This document shows positions 26,899-37,055 of a DNA stretch of 64,000 nucleotides, one piece after another (position 1 is the stretch's first letter; every line of letters begins with the position of its first letter). A program made the position numbers and the translations under genes. The stretch covers positions 558,001-622,000 of the forward strand of contig OY970227.1 in NCBI GenBank assembly GCA_963714055.1. Direction: 5' to 3'. Under the pieces are notes generated by a model. It saw only the letters and a list, made by a program, of their open reading frames with translations. It was not told the origin of the DNA and did not search any database. Source of the stretch: JACDBE01 sp963714055 (GTDB lineage Bacteria > Actinomycetota > Acidimicrobiia > Spongiisociales > UBA5794).

Positions 26899-27882
26899 GT
26901 GCTGTCGATCAAGGACTCCGACCTGGCGCGGATGCGCGACCAGGTGTTCTTCGAGGGGGCGGAGGCGGGCCGCAAGCTGAGCCGGTTCTGGATGCTGCTC
27001 GTCTTGGCTGCGATCATCGCCGCCGCCGGGGTGGTCGCCGACTCGGTGGCCACGGTGATCGGCGCCATGATCGTGGCCCCGCTGATGGTGCCGATCCTGG
27101 GCACCCTCCTCGGCGTCGTGCTCGCCGATCGGGCCAACCTGATGCGTTGCTTCGGTCTCGTGGTTGCGGGCGCGTTGGCGGTGGCCGTGATCGGGTACCT
27201 GGTCGGAGTGCTCGGCCCGACCCCGGTGCTGGCCGAGACCAACAGTCAGGTGGCCGGGCGGGTGAACCCGCGCCTGGTGGACCTGCTGGCGGCGTTGGCG
27301 ACCGGGGCGGTGGGATCGATCGCCCTCGCTCGAGACGACATCTCCGACACCCTGCCCGGCGTGGCCATTGCAGTGTCGCTGGTGCCGCCGCTCGCCGTGG
27401 TCGGCCTCACCCTGGAGTCAGGGGCTCCCGGCCAGGCGGCAGGTGCGCTCCTGCTGTTCGTCACCAACGTGAGCGCCATCCTGGCTGCGGGGCTGGCGGT
27501 GATGTTCGCCTATCAGGTGCATCGTCGGGCCGCCATCCTCCCGCACGGGAAGGTGCCCGGGCTTCGGCGCGGTCGCGCCATCGCCGTGATCGTGGCCTCG
27601 GTGGCGCTGATCGCCGTCCCGCTCGGCATGACCTCCGCCAGCATCGCCGCGGCGACCGCGGTGGAGCGGACGGTGCAGGACGCGGCCGACGACTGGATCG
27701 ACGGCAGCGAATGGGATCTGCTCGGCGTCACCCACAGCAGTACCGAGACGACGGTCAGGGTGACCGGGCCCGAGCCTTCTCCGGACCCGGCCGACCTTCG
27801 CTCCCTGCTGGACGAAGCGGGACTCGACGAGCTGACCGTCGTCCTCGAGCTGATCCCCTCACAACACGAGGAGCTGTCGTGA
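26899..27882 (+). CDS. DUF389 family membrane protein (TIGR00341-like)
   Basis: The GTG at 26899 has AAGGAG upstream, which fixes the start well downstream of other possible starts in the same frame. The 327-residue protein opens with the family signature region (FFEGAEAGRKLSRFWMLL, VVADSVATVIGAMIVAPLMV). It has about six membrane helices, including DISDTLPGVAIAVSLVPPLA, and a soluble C-terminal domain of about 90 residues. DUF389 proteins are widespread inner-membrane proteins of unproven function. It stands alone, divergent from the signalling operon. Confidence 0.88.
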   Translation: MLSIKDSDLARMRDQVFFEGAEAGRKLSRFWMLLVLAAIIAAAGVVADSVATVIGAMIVAPLMVPILGTLLGVVLADRANLMRCFGLVVAGALAVAVIGYLVGVLGPTPVLAETNSQVAGRVNPRLVDLLAALATGAVGSIALARDDISDTLPGVAIAVSLVPPLAVVGLTLESGAPGQAAGALLLFVTNVSAILAAGLAVMFAYQVHRRAAILPHGKVPGLRRGRAIAVIVASVALIAVPLGMTSASIAAATAVERTVQDAADDWIDGSEWDLLGVTHSSTETTVRVTGPEPSPDPADLRSLLDEAGLDELTVVLELIPSQHEELS

Positions 27883-27945
27883 TCGAGCAGATGCGAGAGC
27901 CGGCGGCTTAGCATCGGCCGCCGCCGGTCGAAAGGGACTGCCGCG

Positions 27946-28807
27946 GTGCCAACCGGTTACCTCGACATGCCCGATGGGTGGGTTCCCATCGAAGCGAGCG
28001 GCCCTGCTCCATTCGTCACCCGAGAGACCTTCCGCCGGCCTGATGGATCGGTAGGGGTCTGGGAGTCTCGCACCCACCGCAAGCGCAGGAACCACCTGGA
28101 CACCGGGGGCGGCTCCATGTGGTGGGCACCCGGGGCGGTGGCGTGGTGGATCGGCGTGCTGTTCATGATCGGATCCGCCTGCTTCGCCGCCGGATCGATG
28201 CCCGGTTACGTCGGCTTGGTGGGCGCCACCGTGGTCGGCTGGACCTTCTTCGTCGGGTCGATCTTCTTCACGTCTGCGGCGCTCCTGCAGTATCTGGAGG
28301 CGGTGAACGCGGCACGGTCGGCGACCGGTGACACGCACGCCGGCGGGTTCCGAGTCCTGACCTGGGAGCCGGCCCGCATCGACTGGTGGGCGTCGCTGGT
28401 CCAGCTGGTGGGCACCGTCTTCTTCAACCTCAGCACCTTCCACGCCCTGCAGACGACGCTGACCCCGACCGAGGCCAACGAGCTGATCTGGCGCCCGGAC
28501 GCCCTCGGCTCGGTGTGCTTCCTCGTCGCCAGCGGCCTCGCCTGGGCGGAGGCCGGCCACGCCTGGGTCTCGTGGCAGCCGCGGAGCACCTCGTGGTGGA
28601 TCGCCGCCCTCAACCTCGCTCGGGTCGATCGCCTTCGGATTCTCCGCGGTCGCCGCCAAGATCGTGCCGGACACCGGCGATCCGAGGAACCTCACCATCG
28701 ACAACCTCGGGACCTTCGTCGGCGCCATCTGCTTTCTCGTCGGCGCCTTGCTCCTCCTCGTCGAGCGGGCAGACCCAGCCGGCGATCACCGAGCGAGCGG
28801 CGGATGA
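27946..28807 (+). CDS. YrhK-like multipass membrane protein (frameshifted)
   Basis: The GTG at 27946 begins MPTGYLDMPDGWVPI. Six hydrophobic helices follow, including WWIGVLFMIGSACFAAGS and WASLVQLVGTVFFNLSTF. Near 28616-28622 one extra base breaks the frame. The next frame continues coherently with GSIAFGFSAVAAKIV and NLGTFVGAICFLVGALLLL, ending at TGA 28807, about 286 residues. The repeated membrane unit resembles YrhK-domain proteins of unknown function; that assignment is tentative. Confidence 0.65.
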
Positions 28808-28900
28808 GGCCCACCGAGCACGGCCGGTGTGGGCGCCATGCGACGGTGGCGTCAGGCCGGGGCATGCGTCCGTAGGGTGACGGCAACACGAGGAGAGACC

Positions 28901-30308
28901 ATGGCCATTCACGGCAAGACCAACGAATCCGACTCCGGGCGAGCTGGAGCACCGGACCGGGGGTGACCTGAACCCGATCTTCGCCCGGGCCGGTGAAGTC
29001 AGCGGCGCCCCCCGGGTCGAGATACCGAAGGAGGGGATGCAGCCCGACACGGCGTACCAGCTGATCCACGACGAGCTGATGCTCGACGGCAACGCCCGGC
29101 TCAACCTGGCCACGTTCGTCACCACCTGGATGGAGCCGCAGGCCGAGAAGCTGATGGTCGAGACGTTCGACAAGAACATGGTCGACAAGGACGAGTACCC
29201 GCGCACCGCCGACATCGAGATGCGCTGCGTCAACATGCTGAGCCGGCTGTGGCACTCGCCCGACGACGAGGTGGCCACCGGGACCTCGACCACCGGCTCG
29301 AGCGAGGCGGCCATGCTCGGCGGCATGGCGCTCAAGTGGCGGTGGCGCGATCGGATGCGGGCGCAAGGCAAGCCGACCGACAAGCCCAACCTGGTCGCCG
29401 GGATCAACGTCCAGGTGTGCTGGGAGAAGTTCTGCCGCTACTGGGACGTCGAGATGCGGCTGGTGCCCATGGAGGGGGACCGATTCACCCTGAGCCCCGA
29501 GGAGGCGGTGAAACGGTGCGACGAGAACACGATCGGAGTCGTCCCCATCCTGGGCTCCACGTTCGACGGCACCTACGAGCCGGTGGCCGACATCTGCGCC
29601 GCCCTCGACCGGCTCCAGGCGGAGACCGGCCTCGACGTCCCGGTGCACGTCGACGGCGCCTCCGGGGCATTCGTCGCCCCGTTCCTCGACCCCGACCTCG
29701 TCTGGGACTTCGCGCTCCCCCGGGTCCAGTCGATCAATGCCTCCGGGCACAAGTACGGGCTGGTCTATCCGGGCGTCGGCTGGGTGGTGTGGCGCAACCC
29801 GGAGGCGCTCCCCGACGACCTGGTCTTCAAGGTGAACTACCTCGGTGGCGAGATGCCCACCTTCGCCCTCAACTTCTCGCGACCCGGGAACCAGATCGTC
29901 GCCCAGTACTACAACCTCATCCGACTCGGGTTCGACGGCTACCGGCGCGTCCAGCAGGCGGCGCGCGACGTGGCCACCGAGACGGCGGAGCGGATCGCCG
30001 GACTGGGTCCGTTCCGGCTGATCAGCGACGGGAGCGCCCTCCCGGTGGTCGCTTTCGCCCTGAGCGACCCGACCAACTACTCGGTGTTCGACGTGTCCAA
30101 GCTGCTCCGGGAGAACGGCTGGCTGGTGCCCGCCTACACCTTCCCGGAGAACCGGGAGGACCTGGCCGTGCTCAGGGTGGTGGTGAAGAACGGCTTCAGC
30201 CAAGACCTCGCCGACTTCCTCATCGACGACCTCACTCGCGCCGTTGCCTACCTGGACAAGCTGGAGGCGCCGCTGCCTCCGGTCGAGGGCGAGCCGTTCC
30301 ACCACTGA
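28901..30308 (+). CDS. gadB: Glutamate decarboxylase, PLP-dependent (frameshift near start)
   Basis: The ATG at 28901 follows AGGAGAG. After about 11 codons an extra T (28930-28940) would stop translation; skipping it gives PGELEHRTGGDLNPIFA, the expected GadB N-terminus, and about 468 residues, the normal length. The PLP lysine lies in SINASGHKYGLVYPG, with the substrate-binding TSTTGSSEA and VDGASGAF upstream. It converts L-glutamate to GABA and CO2, consuming a proton, and usually supports acid tolerance. No GadC-type antiporter gene is adjacent. Confidence 0.9.
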
Positions 30309-30385
30309 CCGGAGCGAGGTGCTGAAGGCGTGACTCGCCGAGCCTGCGCCCGGTCGTCGTCGCCACGTGCCGCGCCGAGGGACCG

Positions 30386-32743
30386 GTGAGTACCTCTCGT
30401 CTCGTCGAGCTCGACGAGTCTCCGCCGCGGGCGAGGCGACCCGCCGACGCGGTCAAGGTGATCGGCGGGGCCGTCCTCGTCGGGTGGGGCGTGCTCAGCG
30501 TCGACGTACAGACGGCTTGGGAGCAGGCGCTGACGAGCCTCGTCACCGAGCTCCCGCCCTGGATTCGCTCGATCCTCGCCGTCGGGTCTGTGCTCGGCTT
30601 GATCTACGGCGTTGGTGTCGTCGTCGTTATCGTCCTCCACCGTCGAACCCGACCGGGCGCACTCCGCGATGTCGTCGTCGCCGTTCTGCTCGGAGCCGGG
30701 CTCGCCGCCATCCTCGCCCGGGTCACCACCGGATCGTGGCCCGACCTCACCGGCCTGTTCGCCCTCGACGACCCGACACGCCAGTTCCCGGTACTGCGGG
30801 TGGTGGTCGTCACGTCGATCCTGGTGGCAGCATCGCCTCATCTCAGCCGCCCCATGCGGCGGGCCGGTTGGTTCATGATCGCGGCGACCGCCATTGCCGC
30901 CGTCGGGTTGGGCTATGCCCACCCGTCCGATGCCGTCGGCGGCCTCGGCGTCGGGCTGATCGCCGGCGGCGCGGTGCTGCTCGTCGCCGGATCGCCACGT
31001 GGCTATCCGAACCCGGCAGCCGTCGCCGATGCGTTGCGCCGTATGGGCTTGTCCATCGAGGAGGTGTGGATCGAGCCGGAGCAGTCATGGGGGGTGCGCC
31101 GGCTGGGCGCCACCACCGGTGAGGGCGAAGCCCTCGCCATCAAGGCATACGGGCGGGATGCGTCGGACTCGCAACTGATGGCGAAGGCCTGGCGGGCCCT
31201 GTGGTACCGGGAGGACGGCCGATCGGTCTCCTACTCGAGGCTGCGCGCAGTCGAGCACGAAGCGCTGGTGACGATGTTCGCCGGGCGCGCCGGGGCTCGG
31301 GTGCCGGAAGTCGTCGCCGCCGGCCAGGCGTCGGCCGAGATCGCCCTCCTCGTCGTATCCGCCGGTGGCCGGCGCCTCGACGCCTTCGATGCGGCCGACG
31401 TCTCCGATGAGGACGTCACCGCCGTTTGGCGGGACGTCGGGCGCCTGCACGCGTCGGCGGTCTCGCATGGCTCGCTGTCGGCGGGCGCCATCGCCTTCGA
31501 CGGCTCCGGTCACACGATCGGGGACTTCGGTCTCGGTTCGGTGGTCGCCGACGAGTCGGATCGGTGCCTCGACGCGGTGGAATTGCTGTTCTCGCTGGGC
31601 ACGCTGATCGGTGCCGAGCGTGCCGCCCGCACCGCGCACGCCGGGCTCGGGAACGAAGCGCTGACCGCCGTCCTTCCCTACCTGCAGCTGCCGGCGGTGA
31701 GTGCGGGCGCCAGGAGGAGCGCCGACGATCCGAAGCGTGTGATCGCCGACCTGCAGCGAGCGGTGGTGGAGGCCACGGGCGAGGAGCTCCCGGAGCCGGT
31801 GAAGTTGCGTCGGGTCTCGCCACGCAATCTCGTCATGGCCGGGTTGCTGGTCCTGATGGCCTGGGCGTTGATCCCGGCCCTCACCGACGTCGACTACGCC
31901 GCGGTGTGGTCGGTGCTGAAGGGTGCCGACTGGGGACTCATGTTCCTCGCCCTCCTCCTCGGGCAGACGATGTTCATCCCGGAGGCCACCGGGATGATGT
32001 TCGCCGTTCCCAGCGTGCTCCCGTTCTGGCCGGTGGTGACGCTGCAGATCGCCATCAAGTTCATCGGTCTGGCCGTCCCCAGCATGGCGGGCCGGATCGC
32101 CATGAACGCCGCCTTCCTCCACAAGTTCGGGATGTCGATCGCCATCGCCGTCACCCAGGGTGCCATCGACGGGTTCTCCGGCTTTGTCGTCCAAGCCGTC
32201 ATCCTCGGCCTTGCCCTGCTCACCGGAGACGTCGACCTCGGCCTCGACGTAACCGGCGACGACGTCGCCTGGGGCTTCATCCTGCTGGTCGTCCTCCTGA
32301 TCGTGATCGGCGCCGTGATCGCGGTCACCCGCATCGCCCGGCTGCGGGACCGCCTGGTCCCCATCGTCCGAGATGGGTGGGGTGCCATGGTCGCCGTGCT
32401 GAGGGAGCCGAGCCGGGCGCTGGGGTTGCTGGGCAGCAACGTCGCCGTCAACCTGGTCATGGCAGGCACCCTGTACCTCACCCTGTGGGCTGCGCATGCT
32501 CAGATCGCCTTCGGGCTGGCGCTCGTCGCCGTCGTCGCCACCTCACTCCTACAAGGGCTGGTCCCCATTCCTGGCGGTATCGGGGTCACCGAGGCCGTCA
32601 TGACCGGATTCCTGGTGGCGCTCGGGGTCGACGAATCCGTGGCCTTCGCTGCCACCATCGCCTACCGGGCCATCACCTTCTACCTGCCGGCGCTCGAGGG
32701 CTTCTTCGCCATGCGCTGGCTGGAGCGGAACAAATACCTGTGA
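30386..32743 (+). CDS. Flippase-like (LPG synthase TM) protein with degenerate kinase-like domain
   Basis: The 785-residue protein starts at GTG 30386 with GAGGG upstream. Residues 20-210 hold about six hydrophobic helices. Residues 215-450 resemble a protein-kinase fold: a lysine in LAIKAYGR, VSHGSLSAGAIAF at the catalytic-loop position and TIGDFGLGSV at the DFG position. The loop has Ser where the catalytic Asp (HGD/HRD) is expected, so it is probably a pseudokinase. From about residue 480 a UPF0104/LPG-synthase-type membrane region follows, with GLVPIPGGIGVTEAVM. The family includes MprF-like flippases; the substrate is unknown. Confidence 0.85.
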   Translation: MSTSRLVELDESPPRARRPADAVKVIGGAVLVGWGVLSVDVQTAWEQALTSLVTELPPWIRSILAVGSVLGLIYGVGVVVVIVLHRRTRPGALRDVVVAVLLGAGLAAILARVTTGSWPDLTGLFALDDPTRQFPVLRVVVVTSILVAASPHLSRPMRRAGWFMIAATAIAAVGLGYAHPSDAVGGLGVGLIAGGAVLLVAGSPRGYPNPAAVADALRRMGLSIEEVWIEPEQSWGVRRLGATTGEGEALAIKAYGRDASDSQLMAKAWRALWYREDGRSVSYSRLRAVEHEALVTMFAGRAGARVPEVVAAGQASAEIALLVVSAGGRRLDAFDAADVSDEDVTAVWRDVGRLHASAVSHGSLSAGAIAFDGSGHTIGDFGLGSVVADESDRCLDAVELLFSLGTLIGAERAARTAHAGLGNEALTAVLPYLQLPAVSAGARRSADDPKRVIADLQRAVVEATGEELPEPVKLRRVSPRNLVMAGLLVLMAWALIPALTDVDYAAVWSVLKGADWGLMFLALLLGQTMFIPEATGMMFAVPSVLPFWPVVTLQIAIKFIGLAVPSMAGRIAMNAAFLHKFGMSIAIAVTQGAIDGFSGFVVQAVILGLALLTGDVDLGLDVTGDDVAWGFILLVVLLIVIGAVIAVTRIARLRDRLVPIVRDGWGAMVAVLREPSRALGLLGSNVAVNLVMAGTLYLTLWAAHAQIAFGLALVAVVATSLLQGLVPIPGGIGVTEAVMTGFLVALGVDESVAFAATIAYRAITFYLPALEGFFAMRWLERNKYL

Positions 32744-32785
32744 GCGGCTGATCTTGCACGAGGGCCTGGACCGGCGAGCGACACC

Positions 32786-32807
32786 GTTTCGAGCGGCAGT
32801 CTCGAAC
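32786..32807. terminator. Weak convergent hairpin between flippase and transporter genes
   Basis: The sequence GTTTCGAG...CTCGAAC forms a 7-bp imperfect stem with a 7-base loop. It lies in the 63-base gap between two converging genes. There is no T tract, so support is modest. Confidence 0.35.
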
Positions 32808-34396
32808 TAGGCGGAGTCGATGCGGTGGTACTCGGCGAGCAGCGAGACCTCGTCGTCCTTCTTGGGGAACAGGAAGAACACCACGGCGGCGCCGAGGACG
32901 ACGGCGAGGATCCCGGCGGTGTACGCCCAGTCGGCGCCGTCGAGGAACGAGCTCTTCGCCGCGTCGATGATCTGGCTCGAGTACTGCGGGTATTGCGAGG
33001 CGGTGTCGGCGGCGCTCGAGAACGACTTGGTGAGCTCGGATTGGACGCTGGCCGTGACCTCGGCCTGCTCGGGGGACGCTCCGATGGCGGCGGCTGCGGC
33101 GGCGGCGTAGCCGGCGGTCAACAGCGCACCGAAGATCGATTGCATGATGGCGCCACCCAGGTCCCGTTGGAGGTCGGCGGTTCCCGACGCCATCCCGGCA
33201 CGCCGGACCGGGACCGAACCGGTGAGCGAGTGCGACGCCGGGGTACCGGCGAACCCGACGCCGATCCCGACCAACGCATAGCCGAGGCCGACCTGCCAGT
33301 AGGCGCTGCCCTCTCCCCACAGGACCAGCATGGTGATGAAGCCGGCGAACACGAACACATAGCCGGTGAGGAGCGTGAGGCGGGCGCCGTGTTCGTCGAC
33401 GAGCTTCGCCGACCGGGGGGCGACGAGGACCATGAAGACGGCGGCAGGGAGGATGGCGGCACCCGCCTCGAGACTGGAGTAGCCGAGCACGTTCTGGAGG
33501 AACTGCTGGCCGATGAACATGGCACCCATCAGCGACCCGAAGACGATGATGCCGGCACAGGCGGCGACCCAGAACACGCGACGGCCCGCCACCTTCAGGT
33601 CGTACAGCGGGTTCTCCGCCCGACGCTGCCGGATCACGAACGCCAACCCTGCGGCGACGGCGACCACCGCCAGCGACACCACCAGGGCGCCCTTGTCGGG
33701 AACGGGCGCAAAGTTGATCGCCAGGATCAACGAGCCAACCAGGACGACTGAGAGGATGCCTCCCAGGTTGTCGACCGGGTCGCTCGTCTCGTTGACGTGG
33801 GAGGGGATGTACCGGATCGCCAGCACGAGTGCGACGACGGCGAGAGGCAGGGTGATGAGGAACACCGATCCCCAGTAGTAGTTCTGCAACAGCGCCCCCG
33901 CAGCGAGCGGTCCGAGCGATGCGACGGCGCCGCCGATGCCGGACCACAGGGCGATCGATCGGGTGCGTGCCGGTCCGGCCCACAGGGCGGTGATCAGAGC
34001 CAGCGTGGTGGGGAAGGCCATGCCTGCCGAGAGGCCGCCCAGGATGCGGGCGGCGCCGAGCACGCCTATCGACGGGGCGACGGCCGCCAGGATTGCGGCC
34101 GGTATCGACAGGAGAACACCGCCGATCGCCATCAGCTTCCGCCCGTGGCGGTCCCCCACCGCACCGAGGTACAGAACCGAGGCGGCGAGTCCGAGTGAGT
34201 AGCCGACGGCGACGATGTTCAGCGCTGTCTGCGAGGCGTCGAACTCCAGGCCGATGGCGGGGAGGGCGACGTTGGCGACCGAGAGGTTCAGGTTCGCCAC
34301 GGCCGCCACGAGGATGAGCGCCATGAGCACCAAGCCGCCGTGCTCCGGCGCGGTGCGGGCGATGGCGGGCGAACCCGGGTCCGGCTCGGCGGTCAT
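32807..34396 (-). CDS. MFS transporter, DHA2 (EmrB/QacA) type
   Basis: The 529-residue protein has about 14 membrane helices. It carries the MFS loop motif LGAVGDRHGRK between helices 2 and 3, ARILGGLSAGMAFPT in helix 4/5, and AGTPASHSLTGSVP later. These fit the 14-helix drug/proton antiporter branch. A region near residues 430-490 (SVQSELTKSFSSAAD) is extracytoplasmic and Ser/Ala-rich. The ATG at 34396 is used. No regulator gene lies beside it, and the substrate cannot be predicted. Confidence 0.9.
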   Translation of the reverse strand: MTAEPDPGSPAIARTAPEHGGLVLMALILVAAVANLNLSVANVALPAIGLEFDASQTALNIVAVGYSLGLAASVLYLGAVGDRHGRKLMAIGGVLLSIPAAILAAVAPSIGVLGAARILGGLSAGMAFPTTLALITALWAGPARTRSIALWSGIGGAVASLGPLAAGALLQNYYWGSVFLITLPLAVVALVLAIRYIPSHVNETSDPVDNLGGILSVVLVGSLILAINFAPVPDKGALVVSLAVVAVAAGLAFVIRQRRAENPLYDLKVAGRRVFWVAACAGIIVFGSLMGAMFIGQQFLQNVLGYSSLEAGAAILPAAVFMVLVAPRSAKLVDEHGARLTLLTGYVFVFAGFITMLVLWGEGSAYWQVGLGYALVGIGVGFAGTPASHSLTGSVPVRRAGMASGTADLQRDLGGAIMQSIFGALLTAGYAAAAAAAIGASPEQAEVTASVQSELTKSFSSAADTASQYPQYSSQIIDAAKSSFLDGADWAYTAGILAVVLGAAVVFFLFPKKDDEVSLLAEYHRIDSA

Positions 34397-34879
34397 CGGA
34401 GGCTCCCAAGAGTCCAGCCGGTAGTCGAGCCACTCGAGTCCGGCTTGTCGACCACGGTCGCTCCTGTCGGAGAGTCGTCCTGCTTACGGGGGGGAGCGCG
34501 GCGGAACCGCACCCAGCGCCGGCAACCCTATCCGGTAGTCATCACCTCGTGGAACCTAGTCCTGGGTCCGCGGCCAGCCCGGTCACAAGCGCCTCAGGTC
34601 AAGACGCACCCCGGCTTCCTCCGGCTCGACCTTGGACCTGCTCGAGCGCGGTCGTCGGTGCAGACGGGACCGTGCTCGTCAGCGAGTGCATGACGATCAC
34701 GCTCAAGTAGCTGCCGTAGCTCGGGAGGCGACCGTCGACCGAGCGCTGCCGACAACCGATCGGGGTTCAGTCGTCCCGAGTGGACCCCGATCGGCGCGAA
34801 GCAGGGAGAGAACAGTGCACGCGCGCGTATGCTGCTTCGACGGGACATCGCCCGCCGCTAATCGAGAAGGAGCCGCCGG
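34397..34879. other. Intergenic region with no recognised gene
   Basis: This 483-base divergent spacer must hold promoters for the MFS gene (minus) and the Ppx/GppA gene (plus). I found no tRNA, no protein fragment with recognisable motifs and no strong hairpin in it. Confidence 0.5.
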
Positions 34880-36397
34880 GTGAACGCATCCACCGGGAAT
34901 GATCGCCCTATCACCCCGAGATGGGAGTGGCGCACCTTCGGCGCCACCTTCGACACCGCCGAGGAGATCCTGGGTGCGATGACCCCCGAGGCGGTCCAGG
35001 AGACCGACGAGCTGTACATCGTCGCCGCCGGCGCTCCGGCGATCGCCAAGGTGCGCTTCGAGCTCATGGACGTCAAACGACTGCTCGAGGTCGACGAAAA
35101 CGGTCTCCAACTCTGGGTCCCGGTCATGAAGGCGGAATTCCCGCTGACCGCCGATAACTTGGCGGAGGTCTTCCAGGCGCTCGGAGCGACCGCGCCAGAC
35201 CTGGCGAGGGAGGACTACACACTCGACCAGGTGGTCGCCGAAGTGGTCGGCACCGGCGGTCGGCTGCGGGCGGTGAAGGTCCACAAGAGACGGGTGCGGT
35301 ACACCGTGGGCGGCTGCACATCCGAGCTCACCGATGTGACCGCCGACGGCGAGCCGACCAGGACGATCGCCATCGAATCCGAGGACCCTGCGGCGGTCAT
35401 CGCCGCGGTGGAGGCCCTGGGTCTCGGGGGTCACCCCAACCAGAGCTACGCCTCCGCCCTGTCCGACCTCGGCGAAGGGCCGGCAACTCCCGTGGCGGTC
35501 ATCGACGTGGGCACCAACTCGGTGAAGTTCATCGTCGCCGAACGCACCACTGCCGGGGAGTGGCGGAGAGTCGTCGACCGCGCCGAGGTGACCCGGCTCG
35601 GGGAGGGCCTCGAGCAGTCAGGGGCGATGTCCGACCAGGCGGTGGAGCGGACGGCGACGGCGATCGCCGGCATGGTCGACGAGGCGCGACGCCACGGCGT
35701 CACCAAGATCGCCGCCGTGGGCACGGCCGGACTGCGGATGGCATCCAACCGGGCCGATCTCGTCGACGAGGTGGCCGCCCGCACCGGGGTCGAGATCGAG
35801 GTGATCTCGGGGGAAGAGGAGACCCGACTCGCCTATCTGGCCACGGCGGCGGCACTCGGGATAGGCGAGGGGTCACTGGTGGTGGTCGACACCGGTGGTG
35901 GGAGCACCCAATTCACTTTCGGGCACGATGGGGGGATCGATGAGCGATTCAGCGTCGATGTCGGGGCGGTGCGATACACCGACCGGTTCCAGCTCGACCA
36001 GCCGGTCGACTCCGAGAGGCTGGCTGAGGCGCTCGCCGCCATCTCCGACGACCTGGCCCGCATCGATGACCGTCCCTCACCCGAGGCTCTGGTGGGTATG
36101 GGCGGCGCCATCACCAACATGACCGCCGTCGAGCTCGGACTCGCCGAGTACGACCCCGACCGGGTCCACGGCGCCGTGTTGCCGCTGGCTGCGCTCGATC
36201 GTCAGATCGAGCGGTACCGGTCGATGGACGCCGAGGGACGGCGGTCGATCGTCGGGCTGCAGCCGAGCCGAGCCGAGGTCATCCTGGCCGGCGCCTGCAT
36301 CGTCCGCACCGTGATGGTCAAGCTGGGCAAGGACACGCTCACCGTCAGCGACCGTGGCCTGCGCCACGGTGTTCTCGTGGAGCGCTTCGGCGCCTGA
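34880..36397 (+). CDS. Ppx/GppA-type phosphatase with CYTH-like N-terminal domain
   Basis: The GTG at 34880 has AAGGAG nine bases upstream. Residues 10-195 form a CYTH-like domain: WEWRTFG in place of the usual ExExK strand, KVRFELMDVKRLLEV and AVKVHKRRVRYTVGG. Residues 205-505 carry the Ppx/GppA actin-like ATPase fold with VIDVGTNSVKFIVAE, GTAGLRMASNR, ISGEEETRLAY and VVDTGGGSTQF. Such enzymes hydrolyse polyphosphate or pppGpp; a CYTH partner would suit a polyphosphate substrate (inference). The frame is intact at 505 residues. Confidence 0.9.
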   Translation: MNASTGNDRPITPRWEWRTFGATFDTAEEILGAMTPEAVQETDELYIVAAGAPAIAKVRFELMDVKRLLEVDENGLQLWVPVMKAEFPLTADNLAEVFQALGATAPDLAREDYTLDQVVAEVVGTGGRLRAVKVHKRRVRYTVGGCTSELTDVTADGEPTRTIAIESEDPAAVIAAVEALGLGGHPNQSYASALSDLGEGPATPVAVIDVGTNSVKFIVAERTTAGEWRRVVDRAEVTRLGEGLEQSGAMSDQAVERTATAIAGMVDEARRHGVTKIAAVGTAGLRMASNRADLVDEVAARTGVEIEVISGEEETRLAYLATAAALGIGEGSLVVVDTGGGSTQFTFGHDGGIDERFSVDVGAVRYTDRFQLDQPVDSERLAEALAAISDDLARIDDRPSPEALVGMGGAITNMTAVELGLAEYDPDRVHGAVLPLAALDRQIERYRSMDAEGRRSIVGLQPSRAEVILAGACIVRTVMVKLGKDTLTVSDRGLRHGVLVERFGA

Positions 36398-36412
36398 CCT
36401 GCCGTCGCGGGC

Positions 36413-36948
36413 TCACTGGTCTCGGGTCCAAGCCTCCACGATGAAGGGCGTCGGGCAGGTGCCGATGGATGGATCGCGCTCGAAGGTGAGCGTGTCGCGG
36501 AAGACGCTCCAGCGACACGCGAGCTGCTCACCGAGGAAGTCGATGGTCACGATGCCGTCATCGACCTGGTACTCGCCGGTCCATGCCTCCTCCGAGGCGT
36601 CGTGCGGCAGTCCCCGTTCCTTCTGGAGTGCCCGGGATGAGGTTGTCCAGCAGCAGTCCGAGTACGACGGCGGGCGCGATACCCGAGGATCCGATCGAGA
36701 CGACGATGTCGGTGAGCCAGTCGATTCCCATGACGCTGAAGTCTTCGGCTGAATCGAAATAGCTGGGGAAGACGAAACCGGCGAACAGAACGAAGCCGAC
36801 GATGAGCAGATTGCGTTGGGAGTCCATGTCCACCCGCGGCAGTAGTGATAGCCCGATGGCAGCGATCAAGCCGAAGAGAGCGAGGTATGCGCCGCCAACT
36901 ATCGGTTGTGGAATGGTCGCTTACAACCGCGCCGAACTTTGCCTTGCC
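36413..36948 (-). pseudogene. Remnant: C-terminus of NCS2 (uracil/xanthine) permease joined to an unrelated tail
   Basis: Reading leftward, STIPQPIVGGAYLALFG, SLLPRVDMDSQRNLLIVG and LLDNLIPGTPEERGL are typical of the end of an NCS2 permease, if small indels near 36925 and 36640 are allowed for. The first 300 or so residues of the permease are absent. After the permease motif the frame continues into about 60 residues (WTGEYQVDDGIVTIDF, TPFIVEAWTRDQ) ending at TGA 36413. These resemble the beta-barrel tail of a different secreted protein. It is probably a deletion junction, and no start codon is apparent. Confidence 0.55.
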
Positions 36949-37035
36949 GTGCCCTCTGTACCGGCACTCACGGGGTTGCGTCTGTGGACTCCTCGAAGGT
37001 GCGTGTGGCTCTCGACCCGAATCTGTTCCATTCCC

Positions 37036-37052
37036 CGTAATTACGTATTACG
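37036..37052 (+). promoter_or_regulatory. Palindromic operator/promoter of the toxin-antitoxin-like pair
   Basis: The perfect inverted repeat CGTAAT-TACGT-ATTACG lies in an AT-rich island 4 bases before the first possible start codon at 37056. Ribbon-helix-helix antitoxins usually bind such short palindromes and repress their own operon. It also overlaps a likely -10 region (TATTACGAT). Confidence 0.5.
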
Positions 37053-37055
37053 ATA

